From Methanobacterium alkalithermotolerans (GTDB taxonomy: Archaea; Methanobacteriota; Methanobacteria; Methanobacteriales; Methanobacteriaceae), in NCBI RefSeq assembly GCF_018141185.1, contig NZ_CP058560.1:1817501-1881500 (forward strand): a stretch of 64,000 nt of DNA. Reading direction: 5' to 3'. The position numbers and the translations under genes were made by a program. Below the pieces are notes generated by a model. It worked only from the letters and a program-made list of their open reading frames with translations. It had not been told where the DNA came from and searched no databases. Shown one piece after another: positions 26,291-35,154 of the stretch. The stretch's first letter is position 1; every line of letters starts with the position of its first letter.

Positions 26291-26689
26291 TTCTTGTTCT
26301 CCTTTTTCTAGTTAGGAATTATTTCATTATTTTATAAATTCTAAAAGAACTCATTATTTAAAATAAGTTTTCAGGGGACTGTTTACCATTCTTTAAATAC
26401 ACTCATCACGTTACTTTTAGTTATATATATTCAATTTTTATCTAATTAATATTATATATGACTCCTTAATAATTTGCTCTTGCTATAACGGCTTATTGAT
26501 TAATATTAATAAAGCCCCCTAGTATCAAATCATAAGTTACTTCCCCATCATTATATTAATTAATAGTACTTGATTATTGAAAATTGATCTTTCCTTAAAA
26601 ATTATTTCAAATTGAGTACTATCCTTAGATTGGTAATGAATGAATCCTCAGATTATCATCCTCTAATAGGCATAAAACCAGGAGATAAA
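26291..26689. other. 399-bp divergent intergenic region between pycA and the methyltransferase gene
   Basis: No gene is credible here. On the pycA strand a TATA-like GAATATATATAACTA lies about 130 nt upstream (near 26418-26432); on the other strand ATTATATTAATTAATAG near 26550 could serve the methyltransferase. An imperfect inverted repeat spans 26490-26516: GGCTT and AAGCC arms around the self-complementary ATTAATATTAAT. A GTTTACC at 26380-26386 resembles one half of the BirA operator, but no second half is present at the expected spacing. Confidence 0.45.
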
Positions 26690-27346
26690 ATGAATTCCAG
26701 TCCAAAGATTATTAAAAAGAAAAAACATCTGGAAATGGCATTGCAGAATATTCCCGGCCATATTAACCCCAAGGTAGAATTAGAACAGTATTCCACTCCT
26801 TCTATTATTGCATCAGATGTATTATGGAATGCATTTCGTTTAGGGGACATAAAGAATAAAAAAGTTGCAGATTTAGGATGCGGGACCGGAATTTTTGCAA
26901 AAGGCACTGCTCTTTTAGGTGCCCGCCTGGTTTGGGGCATGGATAAAGATAGGGAGGCCATTGAAAAAGCCAGAGAAATTTCTAAAAAAATGTCCTTACA
27001 GGATATCATTACCTACACCTCCCTGGATATTCATGATATTTCCCGGGATTTAAACAACAAATTTGACACAGTTATACAGAATCCTCCTTTTGGATCCCAG
27101 TCCAGATCAAAAAGGGGAGCTGATAGGGTTTTCATGGAAAAATCGCTGGAACTATCTCCGGTAGTATATTCTTTTCACATGGCTGAAACTGAGAACTTCC
27201 TGGAAAAATACTGGAATAAGTTAGGGTCAATAATTACCCATAAGTTTTATTATCACTTTCCACTACCCCAAATCTATCATTTTCATAAAAAAGAACTTAA
27301 AGACATAGAAGTTATAGTCTTACGGGTTGAAAGAAACAGAAACTAA
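26690..27346 (+). CDS. SAM-dependent RNA methyltransferase, METTL5-like
   Basis: A 218-residue class I methyltransferase. Motif I is DLGCGTGIFAKG near residues 64-75, the acidic end of the second strand is GMDKDREAIEK near 88, and motif IV NPPFGSQ near 131 marks transfer to a base amino group. The layout, including the N-terminal LEQYSTPSIIASDVLW, fits the archaeal METTL5 group, whose eukaryotic member methylates N6 of an adenosine in small-subunit rRNA. ATG 26690 has AGGAG 5-9 nt upstream and is preferred over ATG 26612. A free-standing gene before the ribosomal cluster; rRNA as substrate is inferred. Confidence 0.82.
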   Translation: MNSSPKIIKKKKHLEMALQNIPGHINPKVELEQYSTPSIIASDVLWNAFRLGDIKNKKVADLGCGTGIFAKGTALLGARLVWGMDKDREAIEKAREISKKMSLQDIITYTSLDIHDISRDLNNKFDTVIQNPPFGSQSRSKRGADRVFMEKSLELSPVVYSFHMAETENFLEKYWNKLGSIITHKFYYHFPLPQIYHFHKKELKDIEVIVLRVERNRN

Positions 27347-27501
27347 TTTTAAGATTATTAACTATTTATATGAAGTTAATTTAGTTTTGTCTGATTTTCA
27401 ATCGTCATATTAACTGCTTTAAAGAAGAACATTAAACAGAAACTTTAAATACCATATTAAACTACATTAACTAACCTACATTCTAGTAAGAGTATTGGTA
27501 T

Positions 27502-27541
27502 GCAGCATGAGCTGCCCGGTATTATATTTGATATATAATAC
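27502..27541 (+). promoter_or_regulatory. promoter candidate with inverted repeat at the head of the ribosomal cluster
   Basis: Upstream of the SPOUT gene, 27519-27541 is an exact inverted repeat: GTATTATAT, five bases, ATATAATAC. It contains the only strong TATA-like element in the gap and is 70-90 bp before ATG 27610. Just upstream, GCAGC-ATGA-GCTGC (27502-27515) can form a 5-bp hairpin. A symmetrical TATA region may mark a regulated promoter for the entire L3-onward transcript. Confidence 0.5.
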
Positions 27542-27609
27542 GGTGTTAGAAAGTTTGCCTAGTTGGAACTATAGCAATATTTATAACCTATGAAAACAAA
27601 TAGTGGAAG

Positions 27610-28422
27610 ATGAATACAAGGCATTTATCACTTTTCATCCCGGATTCACTAACCGCGGAGACAAAAGATCTAAAGTTAAAAACATATAAAGTGGGCTTAA
27701 TTGCTAGATCAGCGGCTATATTCAGGGCGAAACGGGTTGTAATTTATAAAGACGATGCTGATCCCGATGAGGCAAACTTCATCAGGGATATTCTTACTTA
27801 TATGGATACACCTCAGTATCTTCGAAAGAAGGTCTTTCCTATAAGGAAGGAGTTAAAGCATGTGGGTATTCTCCCACCACTTAGAACTCCTCACCATCCT
27901 ACAGGTACACCCGGCGAAGGCGATTTTAGGCAAGGATTGACTTTAAAAAGAACAAAGAAAGGAACCTTTGTTGATATAGGTGCTGAAAAACCTGCTTTTT
28001 GCAAGGAACAACTCACCGTAAATAAAGTGCTGAGCTTTAAAATAACCAAGCTGGGTAAAGAGATAATAGTTGACCCTGACCAACCAGATGACACATACTG
28101 GGGATATGAAACATTATCTACGAATAAAAATCTTCACCAAAGTTTAAAGTTAGTAAAACCGGAAGTTGTTGTGGCAACATCCCGTTATGGAAATCCTATA
28201 ACTTCTATTTTAGATGAAGTAAAATCTAAGGTAAAAAAAGCCAATCATTGGGCTATTTTGTTTGGCGGTCCTTATTCCGGCTTACCCGATTACGTTTCCA
28301 GCCAGAATTTGGCGGATTTTGAGGTGAACATGGTTCCATCTCAGGGTACTCAAACCATAAGGACCGAAGAAGCGGTTTTATCTACTTTATCCATATTTAA
28401 TTTGCTCTTAAACTTAGAATAA
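27610..28422 (+). CDS. SPOUT-fold RNA methyltransferase (alpha/beta knot, DUF171)
   Basis: A 270-residue protein whose N-terminal FIPDSL...KTYKVGLIARSAAIFRAKRVVIY block and C-terminal WAILFGGPYSGLPDY block are the two halves of a trefoil-knot (SPOUT) methyltransferase; an OB-like insertion occupies about residues 95-165. In archaea this gene regularly precedes rpl3, as here (44 bp), and it is the first gene of the ribosomal cluster. Eukaryotic relatives of this family methylate uridine N3 in 28S rRNA, so an rRNA target is probable but inferred. It begins ATG 27610 after a weak GTGGAAG site. Confidence 0.85.
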   Translation: MNTRHLSLFIPDSLTAETKDLKLKTYKVGLIARSAAIFRAKRVVIYKDDADPDEANFIRDILTYMDTPQYLRKKVFPIRKELKHVGILPPLRTPHHPTGTPGEGDFRQGLTLKRTKKGTFVDIGAEKPAFCKEQLTVNKVLSFKITKLGKEIIVDPDQPDDTYWGYETLSTNKNLHQSLKLVKPEVVVATSRYGNPITSILDEVKSKVKKANHWAILFGGPYSGLPDYVSSQNLADFEVNMVPSQGTQTIRTEEAVLSTLSIFNLLLNLE

Positions 28423-28466
28423 TCAGGAAAAATGGAATATTTTGGAATGTAAGGAGGTTATATTAA

Positions 28467-29477
<1,011 letters not shown>

Positions 29478-29503
29478 TTATTTTAACTTTAAGAGTGGTT
29501 TAA

Positions 29504-30286
29504 ATGAAAAAAATTAAGGTTTATTCACTGGAAGGCGAAATTACAGAAGAGATTGAGTTGCCTGAAATATTCCTGGAAGAATTCAGGCCTGACCTTATTA
29601 AAAGAGCAGTGATTTCCGCACAGACCGCCCGAATACAGCCATGGGGTGCTAATCCTATGGCAGGTAAAAGAACTACTGCAAAATCATTCGGTGCTGGTAG
29701 GGGTGTGGCAATGGTGCCTCGTGTAAAAGGTAGTAGACATCCTGCAGCTTCTAAGGCTGCTTTTGTACCTCAAAGTGTTGGAGGTAGGAAAGCTCATCCT
29801 CCAAGATCTCAAAAGGTTCACCATGAGAAAATAAATAAAAAAGAAAGGAGATTTGCTATCCGTTCGGCAATAGCAGCTACAACCAATCAGGAACTGGTTG
29901 AAAATAGAGGCCACCGAATGGCCAATGTCCCTCAAATACCTCTGGTGGTGGATGATGAACTATGCAAAATTAAAAAAACCAGAGAAACCCGGGAAATATT
30001 CAAAAAACTGGGGATTATGGATGATGTAGTTCGAGCTAAAGAGGGTAAGAATATACGGGCTGGAAAAGGTAAGATGCGAGGTCGAAAATATAAATCACCT
30101 AAAGGACCACTAATAGTTGTTGGAGAAGATAAAGGCATAGGATTAGGTGCTAGAAACCACCCTGGTGTGGATGTAGTTTCTGTTGAAAATTTAAATGCTG
30201 AATTGCTTGCTCCAGGAACTCATCCCGGGCGATTGACCATTTTCACTAAATCTGCTGTAGAAAAATTAGGGGAGCTCTTTCAGTAG
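29504..30286 (+). CDS. rpl4: 50S ribosomal protein L4 (uL4, L1e type)
   Basis: A 260-residue uL4 of the archaeal/eukaryotic type, with its long basic loop (GANPMAGKRTTAKSFGAGRG, residues about 47-66, and SRHPAASKAAFVPQSVGGRK) that lines the peptide exit tunnel. The globular part ends with GDASE-like loops absent but IGLGARNHPGVDVVSVENLN present near 213. It lies 26 bp after L3. No additional regulatory sequence is visible in the gap. Confidence 0.97.
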   Translation: MKKIKVYSLEGEITEEIELPEIFLEEFRPDLIKRAVISAQTARIQPWGANPMAGKRTTAKSFGAGRGVAMVPRVKGSRHPAASKAAFVPQSVGGRKAHPPRSQKVHHEKINKKERRFAIRSAIAATTNQELVENRGHRMANVPQIPLVVDDELCKIKKTRETREIFKKLGIMDDVVRAKEGKNIRAGKGKMRGRKYKSPKGPLIVVGEDKGIGLGARNHPGVDVVSVENLNAELLAPGTHPGRLTIFTKSAVEKLGELFQ

Positions 30287-30320
30287 AGTTTAAAATATTT
30301 AGTAAAATAGGTGGGATAGT

Positions 30321-30581
30321 ATGGATCCTTATGCAGTTATAGTAAAACCTCACATAACAGAAAAAAGCATGAATTTAATTGATCAAAATAATGAATTAAC
30401 ATTTGTGGTATTGAGAACCAGCAATAAATCTGCTATTCGGAAATCTTTTGAAGATCTCTTTGCAGTAAAAGTGGAAAGTGTTAATACTCAAATCAACTCC
30501 AAAGGCCTCAAATTAGCCTACATTAAACTGGCGGCCGAACACAAAGCGGAAGACATAGCAGTTAAAATGGGAGTATTTTAA
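30321..30581 (+). CDS. rpl23: 50S ribosomal protein L23 (uL23)
   Basis: An 86-residue uL23, which sits at the tunnel exit and helps to dock the signal recognition particle. The start DPYAVIVKPHITEKSMNLI is diagnostic, as is the central SNKSAIRKSFEDLFAVKVESVNTQ. The length equals that of other archaeal copies. GTGGGATAGT before ATG 30321 gives a weak ribosome-binding site. It is spaced 34 bp from L4 and 47 bp from L2. Confidence 0.97.
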   Translation: MDPYAVIVKPHITEKSMNLIDQNNELTFVVLRTSNKSAIRKSFEDLFAVKVESVNTQINSKGLKLAYIKLAAEHKAEDIAVKMGVF

Positions 30582-30628
30582 TTAAATAATTATTTAGATA
30601 TTCTAAGTTTAACTTGGAGGAATAATAA

Positions 30629-31354
30629 ATGGGAAAACGTTTGATTTCACAAAGGAGAGGACGGGGGACTCCTACTTACACCAGTGCTTCGCACCGTTTC
30701 AAAGGAAAAATTGAGTACCGCTCCTACGACGAACTCGAAAAAGAAGGTAGTTTGAAGGGTAAAGTAGTAGAAATAATGCATGACCCGGGAAGAAGTGCAC
30801 CGGTGGCCATGGTTAAATTTGAAAATGGTGAAAAAAAGCTCATTTTAGCCCCGGAAAGTATACAAATTAATGATGATATTGCCTGTGGAATTTCTGCACC
30901 AATAAGTCCGGGAAACTCATTACCTATTGGAGAAATTCCAGAGGGTACTCCTGTTTACAACATTGAAAATAGACCTGGAGATGGTGGCAGATTTGTTAGA
31001 TCTTCAGGAACTTATGCTTCTTTAATCACTCATGACGTGGATAAAGCAGTTATTGAACTTCCATCTGGTGAATTAAAATCATTTAATCCCCAATGCAGAG
31101 CTACAATAGGTGTAGTTGCTGGTGGAGGAAGAAAAGAAAAACCATTCCTCAAAGCAGGTAATAGATACCATTCCTTAAAAGCAAAGGGTAAAAAATGTAT
31201 GACCGTTAGAGGAGTGGCTATGAATGCAGTAGATCACCCTCATGGTGGTGGAAACAGACAACACCCCGGACGGCCTACAACTGTATCCAGAAATGCTCCA
31301 CCAGGACGTAAAGTTGGTTCAATTGCAGCAAGAAGGACAGGGAAGCGTAGATAA
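30629..31354 (+). CDS. rpl2: 50S ribosomal protein L2 (uL2)
   Basis: A 241-residue uL2, needed for subunit association and for the peptidyl transferase centre. Diagnostic parts are GKRLISQRRGRGTPTYTS at the start, NRYHSLKAKGKKCMTVRGVAMNAVDHPHGGG near residues 178-205, including the conserved His of the HPHGGG turn, and the basic tail AARRTGKRR. TTGGAGGAATAATAAATG is a strong start signal. Confidence 0.98.
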   Translation: MGKRLISQRRGRGTPTYTSASHRFKGKIEYRSYDELEKEGSLKGKVVEIMHDPGRSAPVAMVKFENGEKKLILAPESIQINDDIACGISAPISPGNSLPIGEIPEGTPVYNIENRPGDGGRFVRSSGTYASLITHDVDKAVIELPSGELKSFNPQCRATIGVVAGGGRKEKPFLKAGNRYHSLKAKGKKCMTVRGVAMNAVDHPHGGGNRQHPGRPTTVSRNAPPGRKVGSIAARRTGKRR

Positions 31355-31376
31355 ATAAATATTAGGAGGTGGCTGA

Positions 31377-31787
31377 TTGGCACGTAAAGAATTTAAATAT
31401 CGCGGATACACTTTAGAAGAACTTCAGGACATGCCACTGGACAATGTAATACAAATATTACCATCCAGACAAAGGAGATCCTTAAAAAGAGGATTTTTAC
31501 CCCGGCAGAAAAAAGTGTTGGAACGAATACGAAAATTGAAAAAAGAGACAAATAAAGGTGGTAGACCCCAGATTATTAAAACTCACTGCAGGGACATGAT
31601 TATCCTCCCTGAAATGGTGGGGATGACCTTTGGAATTTACAATGGTAAAGAATATGTGCAGGTACAGATCCAAGCGGAAATGATTGGATCTTACTTTGGG
31701 GAATACGCACCAACCAGACAGAAAGTTCAACATGGAGATCCCGGAATGGGAGCTACCAGATCATCTATGTTTGTACCTCTCAAATAA
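31377..31787 (+). CDS. rps19: 30S ribosomal protein S19 (uS19)
   Basis: A 136-residue uS19 of the long archaeal type, at the head of the small subunit near S13. The start is TTG 31377 with AGGAGGTGG upstream; no ATG exists that would preserve the conserved ARKEFKYRGYTLEEL beginning. The C-terminal half TFGIYNGKEYVQVQIQAEMIG and GEYAPTRQKVQHGDPGMGA are the conserved RNA-binding blocks. L22 begins 12 bp later. Confidence 0.97.
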   Translation: MARKEFKYRGYTLEELQDMPLDNVIQILPSRQRRSLKRGFLPRQKKVLERIRKLKKETNKGGRPQIIKTHCRDMIILPEMVGMTFGIYNGKEYVQVQIQAEMIGSYFGEYAPTRQKVQHGDPGMGATRSSMFVPLK

Positions 31788-31799
31788 GGAGAATGAACA

Positions 31800-32261
31800 A
31801 TGGCTAAAATTAATTACGCTTTCAAAGAAGACGATAAGGCCAAAACAGCCAAGGCAATTGGAAGAGCTCTCAAAATATCACCTAAGCACGCTGTTGAGAT
31901 ATGCAGAGAACTTAGAGGAATGAAACTGGAAAGAGCCAAAGTTTATCTTGAAGAGGTAATTCAGATGCAAAAAGCTGTTCCCTTCAAAAGACACAATAAA
32001 AAAGTAGGTCACCGTAAAGGATTGAAAGGCTGGCCTACTGGTAGATATCCAGTTAAAGCTGCAGGCCATATATTGAAGGTCCTGGAAAACGCGGAAGCCA
32101 ATGCAGAATACAAAGGATTGGACTCTGAAAACTTGAAAATTATGCACATTTCCAGCCACAGAGGATTTGTTATTAGGGGCTGGACTCCCCGAGCTTTTGG
32201 AAGAGCAAGTCCATTTAATACTCCCACCACTCATGTGCAGATAGTTCTTGGGGAGGCTTAG
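31800..32261 (+). CDS. rpl22: 50S ribosomal protein L22 (uL22)
   Basis: A 153-residue uL22, whose hairpin lines the peptide exit tunnel. Conserved blocks are AKAIGRALKISPKHAVEICREL near residue 18, KKVGHRKGLKGWPTGRYPVKAA in the middle, and HISSHRGFVIRGWTPRAFGRAS near 115. AAGGAGAATGAACA precedes ATG 31800. S3 starts 6 bp after its stop, so the pair is closely linked. Confidence 0.97.
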   Translation: MAKINYAFKEDDKAKTAKAIGRALKISPKHAVEICRELRGMKLERAKVYLEEVIQMQKAVPFKRHNKKVGHRKGLKGWPTGRYPVKAAGHILKVLENAEANAEYKGLDSENLKIMHISSHRGFVIRGWTPRAFGRASPFNTPTTHVQIVLGEA

Positions 32262-32267
32262 ATTTAC

Positions 32268-33188
32268 ATGATAGAAAAAGATTTTGTCACAGAAGGTCTT
32301 AAACGAACAAAAATCGACGAATATCTAGAAAGTGAACTCGAAAGAGCTGGATATGGTGGAATGGAAGTTCAAGTTACTCCCTTAGGTACTATGGTAGTAG
32401 TTTATGCTGAAAGACCAGGTATGGTTATTGGAAGAGGCGGAAAAACTGTCAGGGGAATAACTCAAAACCTGAAAACAAGGTTTGAACTGGAAAACCCCCA
32501 GGTAGAGGTTAAAGAAGTGGGTGTTCCTGAACTTAACCCTAAGATCATGGCCCATAAAATTGCTTCCATGTTACAAAGAGGAATGCACTTTAGAAGAGTA
32601 GCCTATACTTCTCTTAGGAGGATTATGGGTGCAGGAGCCCAGGGTGTGGAAGTTACCATTTCTGGAAAAATAAGAGGAGCCCGATCTGCCACTGCTAAAT
32701 TCAGTGATGGATACATTAAAAAATGTGGTGAACCTGCCACCCGATTTGTTAAGGAAGGATTTGCTACTGTACAACTCAAACCTGGTGTACTGGGAATTTA
32801 TGTTCGTATTATGCCTCCAGAAGTTACTTTACCTGATAAAGTTGATATTCACCCTCCAGTTATGGAAGAAACCGTTACTGAAGTTGTAGAAGAAACAGCA
32901 GAAATAGTTGAAGTTGAAGAAACTGCTGAAGAACCCGAATTAATTGAATCTGAAGAGGAACTAGAAGAACTGGAAGAATCTTTAGATGAATTAGAAGAGG
33001 AAGTTGAAGCTGAGGAAGTTGCTGAATCTGAAGAGGTTGAAGAGGAAGTTGAAGTTGCTGAATCTGAAGAGGAAGTTGAATCTGATGCTGCTGAAGAGGA
33101 AGTTGAAGTTGCTGAATCTGAAGAGGTTGAAGAGGAAGTTCCTGAAGAAAAATCAGAGTCTGCTGAAGAAAAGGAAGAATCCTCTTAA
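32268..33188 (+). CDS. rps3: 30S ribosomal protein S3 (uS3) with long acidic C-terminal tail
   Basis: A 306-residue uS3, which forms part of the mRNA entry channel. Residues about 1-205 are the normal archaeal protein: KH domain with GRGGKTVRGITQNLK near 53 and the C-terminal domain with RRIMGAGAQGVEVTISGKIRGARSATAK near 122. From about residue 206 to the end it carries a 100-residue tail of almost only Glu, Val, Ala and Ser. A 36-bp stretch of DNA is repeated exactly at 33015-33050 and 33105-33140, so the tail grew partly by tandem duplication. Many archaeal S3 proteins have short acidic tails; this is a long one. Confidence 0.96.
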   Translation: MIEKDFVTEGLKRTKIDEYLESELERAGYGGMEVQVTPLGTMVVVYAERPGMVIGRGGKTVRGITQNLKTRFELENPQVEVKEVGVPELNPKIMAHKIASMLQRGMHFRRVAYTSLRRIMGAGAQGVEVTISGKIRGARSATAKFSDGYIKKCGEPATRFVKEGFATVQLKPGVLGIYVRIMPPEVTLPDKVDIHPPVMEETVTEVVEETAEIVEVEETAEEPELIESEEELEELEESLDELEEEVEAEEVAESEEVEEEVEVAESEEEVESDAAEEEVEVAESEEVEEEVPEEKSESAEEKEESS

Positions 33189-33225
33189 ATCTTAATATTC
33201 AATTAAATACTAAAGGGATGAAAAA

Positions 33226-33432
33226 ATGGCGATTTTGAGAAGTAAAGAAATACGGGATATGGAACTTGATGAGATCCATAAAAAACTGGATGAACTCAAG
33301 GCCGAATATGCCAAAAATGTTTCTAAAAGTTCTGCAGCCGGAGTATATGAAAACCCGGGGAAAATTAAGGAACTTAAAAGAACTATTGCTCGTGTTCTTA
33401 CCATCATTAATGAAAAAGAGAAGGAGACATAA
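33226..33432 (+). CDS. rpl29: 50S ribosomal protein L29 (uL29)
   Basis: A 68-residue uL29, a two-helix protein near the tunnel exit. It begins MAILRSKEIRDMELDEI at ATG 33226, with GGGATG upstream, and contains LKAEYAKN and GKIKELKRTIARVLTII, the usual second helix. Its TAA stop is followed with no gap by the ATG of the SUI1 gene at 33433, indicating coupled translation. Confidence 0.96.
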   Translation: MAILRSKEIRDMELDEIHKKLDELKAEYAKNVSKSSAAGVYENPGKIKELKRTIARVLTIINEKEKET

Positions 33433-33768
33433 ATGAAAATCTGCGATGTATGTGGTCTTCCAGATGAACTCTGCGTCTGTGAAGAAATAGCACGAGAAGT
33501 TCAGACCGTTAAAGTATACACAGTGCGAAGAAGATTCGGAAAACTGATGACCATTGTAGAGGGCATAGATGAGCATGATATTGATATGAAGGAACTTACC
33601 AAAGAATTAAAAGCCAAATGTGCCTGTGGCGGTACTGCAAAAAAAGGCCAGATTGAACTTCAAGGGGATCATAAAAAGAGAGTTAAAGAAGTTCTGGCAA
33701 ATATGGGCTTTTCTTCCGATACTATCGAAATAAGGGAGATAGATCGAAGGAGCAACAGAAGAAGATAA
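33433..33768 (+). CDS. translation initiation factor aIF1 (SUI1 family) with zinc knuckle
   Basis: A 111-residue SUI1 protein that monitors start-codon choice on the small subunit. The core is RRRFGKLMTIVEGIDEHDIDMKEL near residues 31-52, CACGGTAKKGQIELQGDH near 59 and VKEVLANMGFSSDTIEI. The N-terminus has two CX2C-like pairs, CDVCGLPDELCVC, that probably bind zinc, as in other archaeal aIF1 proteins. It starts directly at the L29 stop, a position conserved in many archaea, and precedes the RNase P protein gene. Confidence 0.93.
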   Translation: MKICDVCGLPDELCVCEEIAREVQTVKVYTVRRRFGKLMTIVEGIDEHDIDMKELTKELKAKCACGGTAKKGQIELQGDHKKRVKEVLANMGFSSDTIEIREIDRRSNRRR

Positions 33769-33775
33769 TTACCAT

Positions 33776-34057
33776 ATGATAACTCCACATAACCTATTTC
33801 GTCATGAACTGATTGGTTTAAATGTTGAAATAGTTGAAAGCTCTCATCAAGGGCTGGTAGGAATTAAAGGGAAAGTTGTAGACGAAACTCGAAATACTGT
33901 TTGCCTGGAAAGGCCGGATGGTAAAGAGATTGTCGTTGCAAAAAGTACCTCACTTTTCCATTTTCGAATCCCGGAAGGATCAGTGGTGGAGATAGATGGG
34001 AAGGTTCTGGTAAGTCGTCCTGAAGATAGAATAAAAAAGAAATTTAGGAAAATTTAA
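33776..34057 (+). CDS. rnp1: RNase P protein component 1 (Rpp29/Pop4)
   Basis: A 93-residue homologue of eukaryotic Pop4/Rpp29, a protein subunit of RNase P that helps trim the 5' ends of pre-tRNA. The Sm-like barrel is evident: HELIGLNVEIVESSHQGLVGIKGKVVDETRNTVCLE near residues 9-44 and the end strand FHFRIPEGSVVEIDGKVL. Start ATG 33776 lies 8 bp after the aIF1 stop. Its place between aIF1 and S17 is conserved in euryarchaea. Confidence 0.94.
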   Translation: MITPHNLFRHELIGLNVEIVESSHQGLVGIKGKVVDETRNTVCLERPDGKEIVVAKSTSLFHFRIPEGSVVEIDGKVLVSRPEDRIKKKFRKI

Positions 34058-34068
34058 TTGGTGATAAT

Positions 34069-34389
34069 ATGGTTGGCATTGAAGTTCCAAAACCTGAATC
34101 CGAGTGTAATGATCCTAACTGTCCTTTTCACGGAACTTTACCTGTTAGGGGACAAATCCTGGAAGGCATAGTTACAAGTGACAAATCTGAAAGGACCATT
34201 ACATTGGAAAGAAGTTTTTATAAATTCATAAGAAAATACGAAAGATACGAAAAAAGAAAATCAAAAATTAGCGCCCATTTACCTGATTGTATTCAAGTAA
34301 ATATTGGTGACACAGTGAAAGTCGCAGAATGCAGACCCTTAAGTAAGACCAAGCATTTTGTGGTGGTTGAGGTAAAGGGAGAGAAGTGA
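34069..34389 (+). CDS. rps17: 30S ribosomal protein S17 (uS17)
   Basis: A 106-residue uS17, an OB-fold protein of the small-subunit body. The archaeal N-terminal extension CNDPNCPFHGTLPVRGQ holds a Cys pair and His; VTSDKSERTITLERSFYKF near residue 35 and the end GDTVKVAECRPLSKTKHFVV are typical. GGTGATAAT lies before ATG 34069. L14 starts 1 bp after its stop, so translation is likely coupled. Confidence 0.97.
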   Translation: MVGIEVPKPESECNDPNCPFHGTLPVRGQILEGIVTSDKSERTITLERSFYKFIRKYERYEKRKSKISAHLPDCIQVNIGDTVKVAECRPLSKTKHFVVVEVKGEK

Positions 34390-34390
34390 A

Positions 34391-34789
34391 ATGAAGGCTA
34401 TAACATCTAATGTTGCCAAAGCACTACCCATAGGCGCTCGACTTCAATGTGTGGATAACACCGGAGCAAGAGAAGTGGAAATCATTTCTGTTAAAGGATA
34501 TAAAGGTGTTCGCCGAAGACTGGATGTAGCTGGTGTAGGTGATATGATCATTGTATCTGTAAAAAAAGGATCTGCCGACATGAGGAAAGAAGTCATGACT
34601 GCGGTTGTGGTCCGGCAGAAAAAAGAATACAGAAGGGCCGATGGACTCCGGGTGAAATTCGAAGATAATGCTGCGGTTATTATAAGTCCAGAAGGAGTTA
34701 TAAAAGGTTCAGAAATTAGAGGTCCAGTTGCTAAAGAAGCAGCAGACCGATGGCCGGGCATAGGAAGCGCAGCTAGCATTATTGTATAA
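34391..34789 (+). CDS. rpl14: 50S ribosomal protein L14 (uL14)
   Basis: A 132-residue uL14, located at the subunit interface. Diagnostic sequence: RLQCVDNTGAREVEIISVKGYKG near residues 18-40, GDMIIVSVKKGSADMRKEV near 51 and DNAAVIISPEGVIKGSEIRGPVAKEAADRWP near 91. It begins one base after the S17 stop with GGGAGAAG overlapping that gene's end, and is followed 10 bp later by L24. Confidence 0.98.
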   Translation: MKAITSNVAKALPIGARLQCVDNTGAREVEIISVKGYKGVRRRLDVAGVGDMIIVSVKKGSADMRKEVMTAVVVRQKKEYRRADGLRVKFEDNAAVIISPEGVIKGSEIRGPVAKEAADRWPGIGSAASIIV

Positions 34790-34799
34790 TGGTGATATT

Positions 34800-35153
34800 A
34801 TGTCAAAACAGCCTAGAAAGCAAAGGAAATTCATTTATAATGCACCCTTACACATTCGCCACAAATTAATGAGCGTAACCTTAAGTCAGGACTTAAGGGA
34901 AGAACATAACCGCAGATCCATACCTGTTAAAAAAGGGGATACAGTCCAGGTTATGCGTGGCGATTTTAAAGATCACGAGGGAAAAGTGGAAAAGGTAGAT
35001 CTTAAAAACTACCGGGTACTGGTAGATGGAGCTACCGTCCAGAAAGTCGATGGAAACCCTGTTTACTTCCCTATTCATCCATCTAATTTGAGGATTGTGG
35101 AAATGGACTTAAGTGATGATAAAAGAAATAAAATTATAGAGCGGAAGGGATAA
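34800..35153 (+). CDS. rpl24: 50S ribosomal protein L24 (uL24)
   Basis: A 117-residue uL24, an early assembly protein with a KOW motif. The start at ATG 34800 (MSKQPRKQRKFIYNAPLH) has GGTGAT 3-8 nt upstream and matches the family; the in-frame ATG 34782 inside L14 would add six residues. The KOW segment is KKGDTVQVMRGDFKDHEGKVEKVD near residues 44-67. S4e begins one base after the stop. Confidence 0.97.
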   Translation: MSKQPRKQRKFIYNAPLHIRHKLMSVTLSQDLREEHNRRSIPVKKGDTVQVMRGDFKDHEGKVEKVDLKNYRVLVDGATVQKVDGNPVYFPIHPSNLRIVEMDLSDDKRNKIIERKG

Positions 35154-35154
35154 A

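Noticed and set aside
26376..26390. BirA operator upstream of pycA
   Set aside because: A single GTTTACC is present, but no GTAAAC-like partner occurs at the 14-16 bp spacing expected.
26490..26516. Intrinsic terminator hairpin in the pycA gap
   Set aside because: The inverted repeat is imperfect, has an AT-only core and no T-run on either side in the proper direction; an operator is no more than possible.
32704..33195. Plus-strand open frames overlapping S3 in other frames
   Set aside because: They are shadows of the low-complexity Glu-rich tail; the Leu/Lys-only composition has no protein-like pattern.
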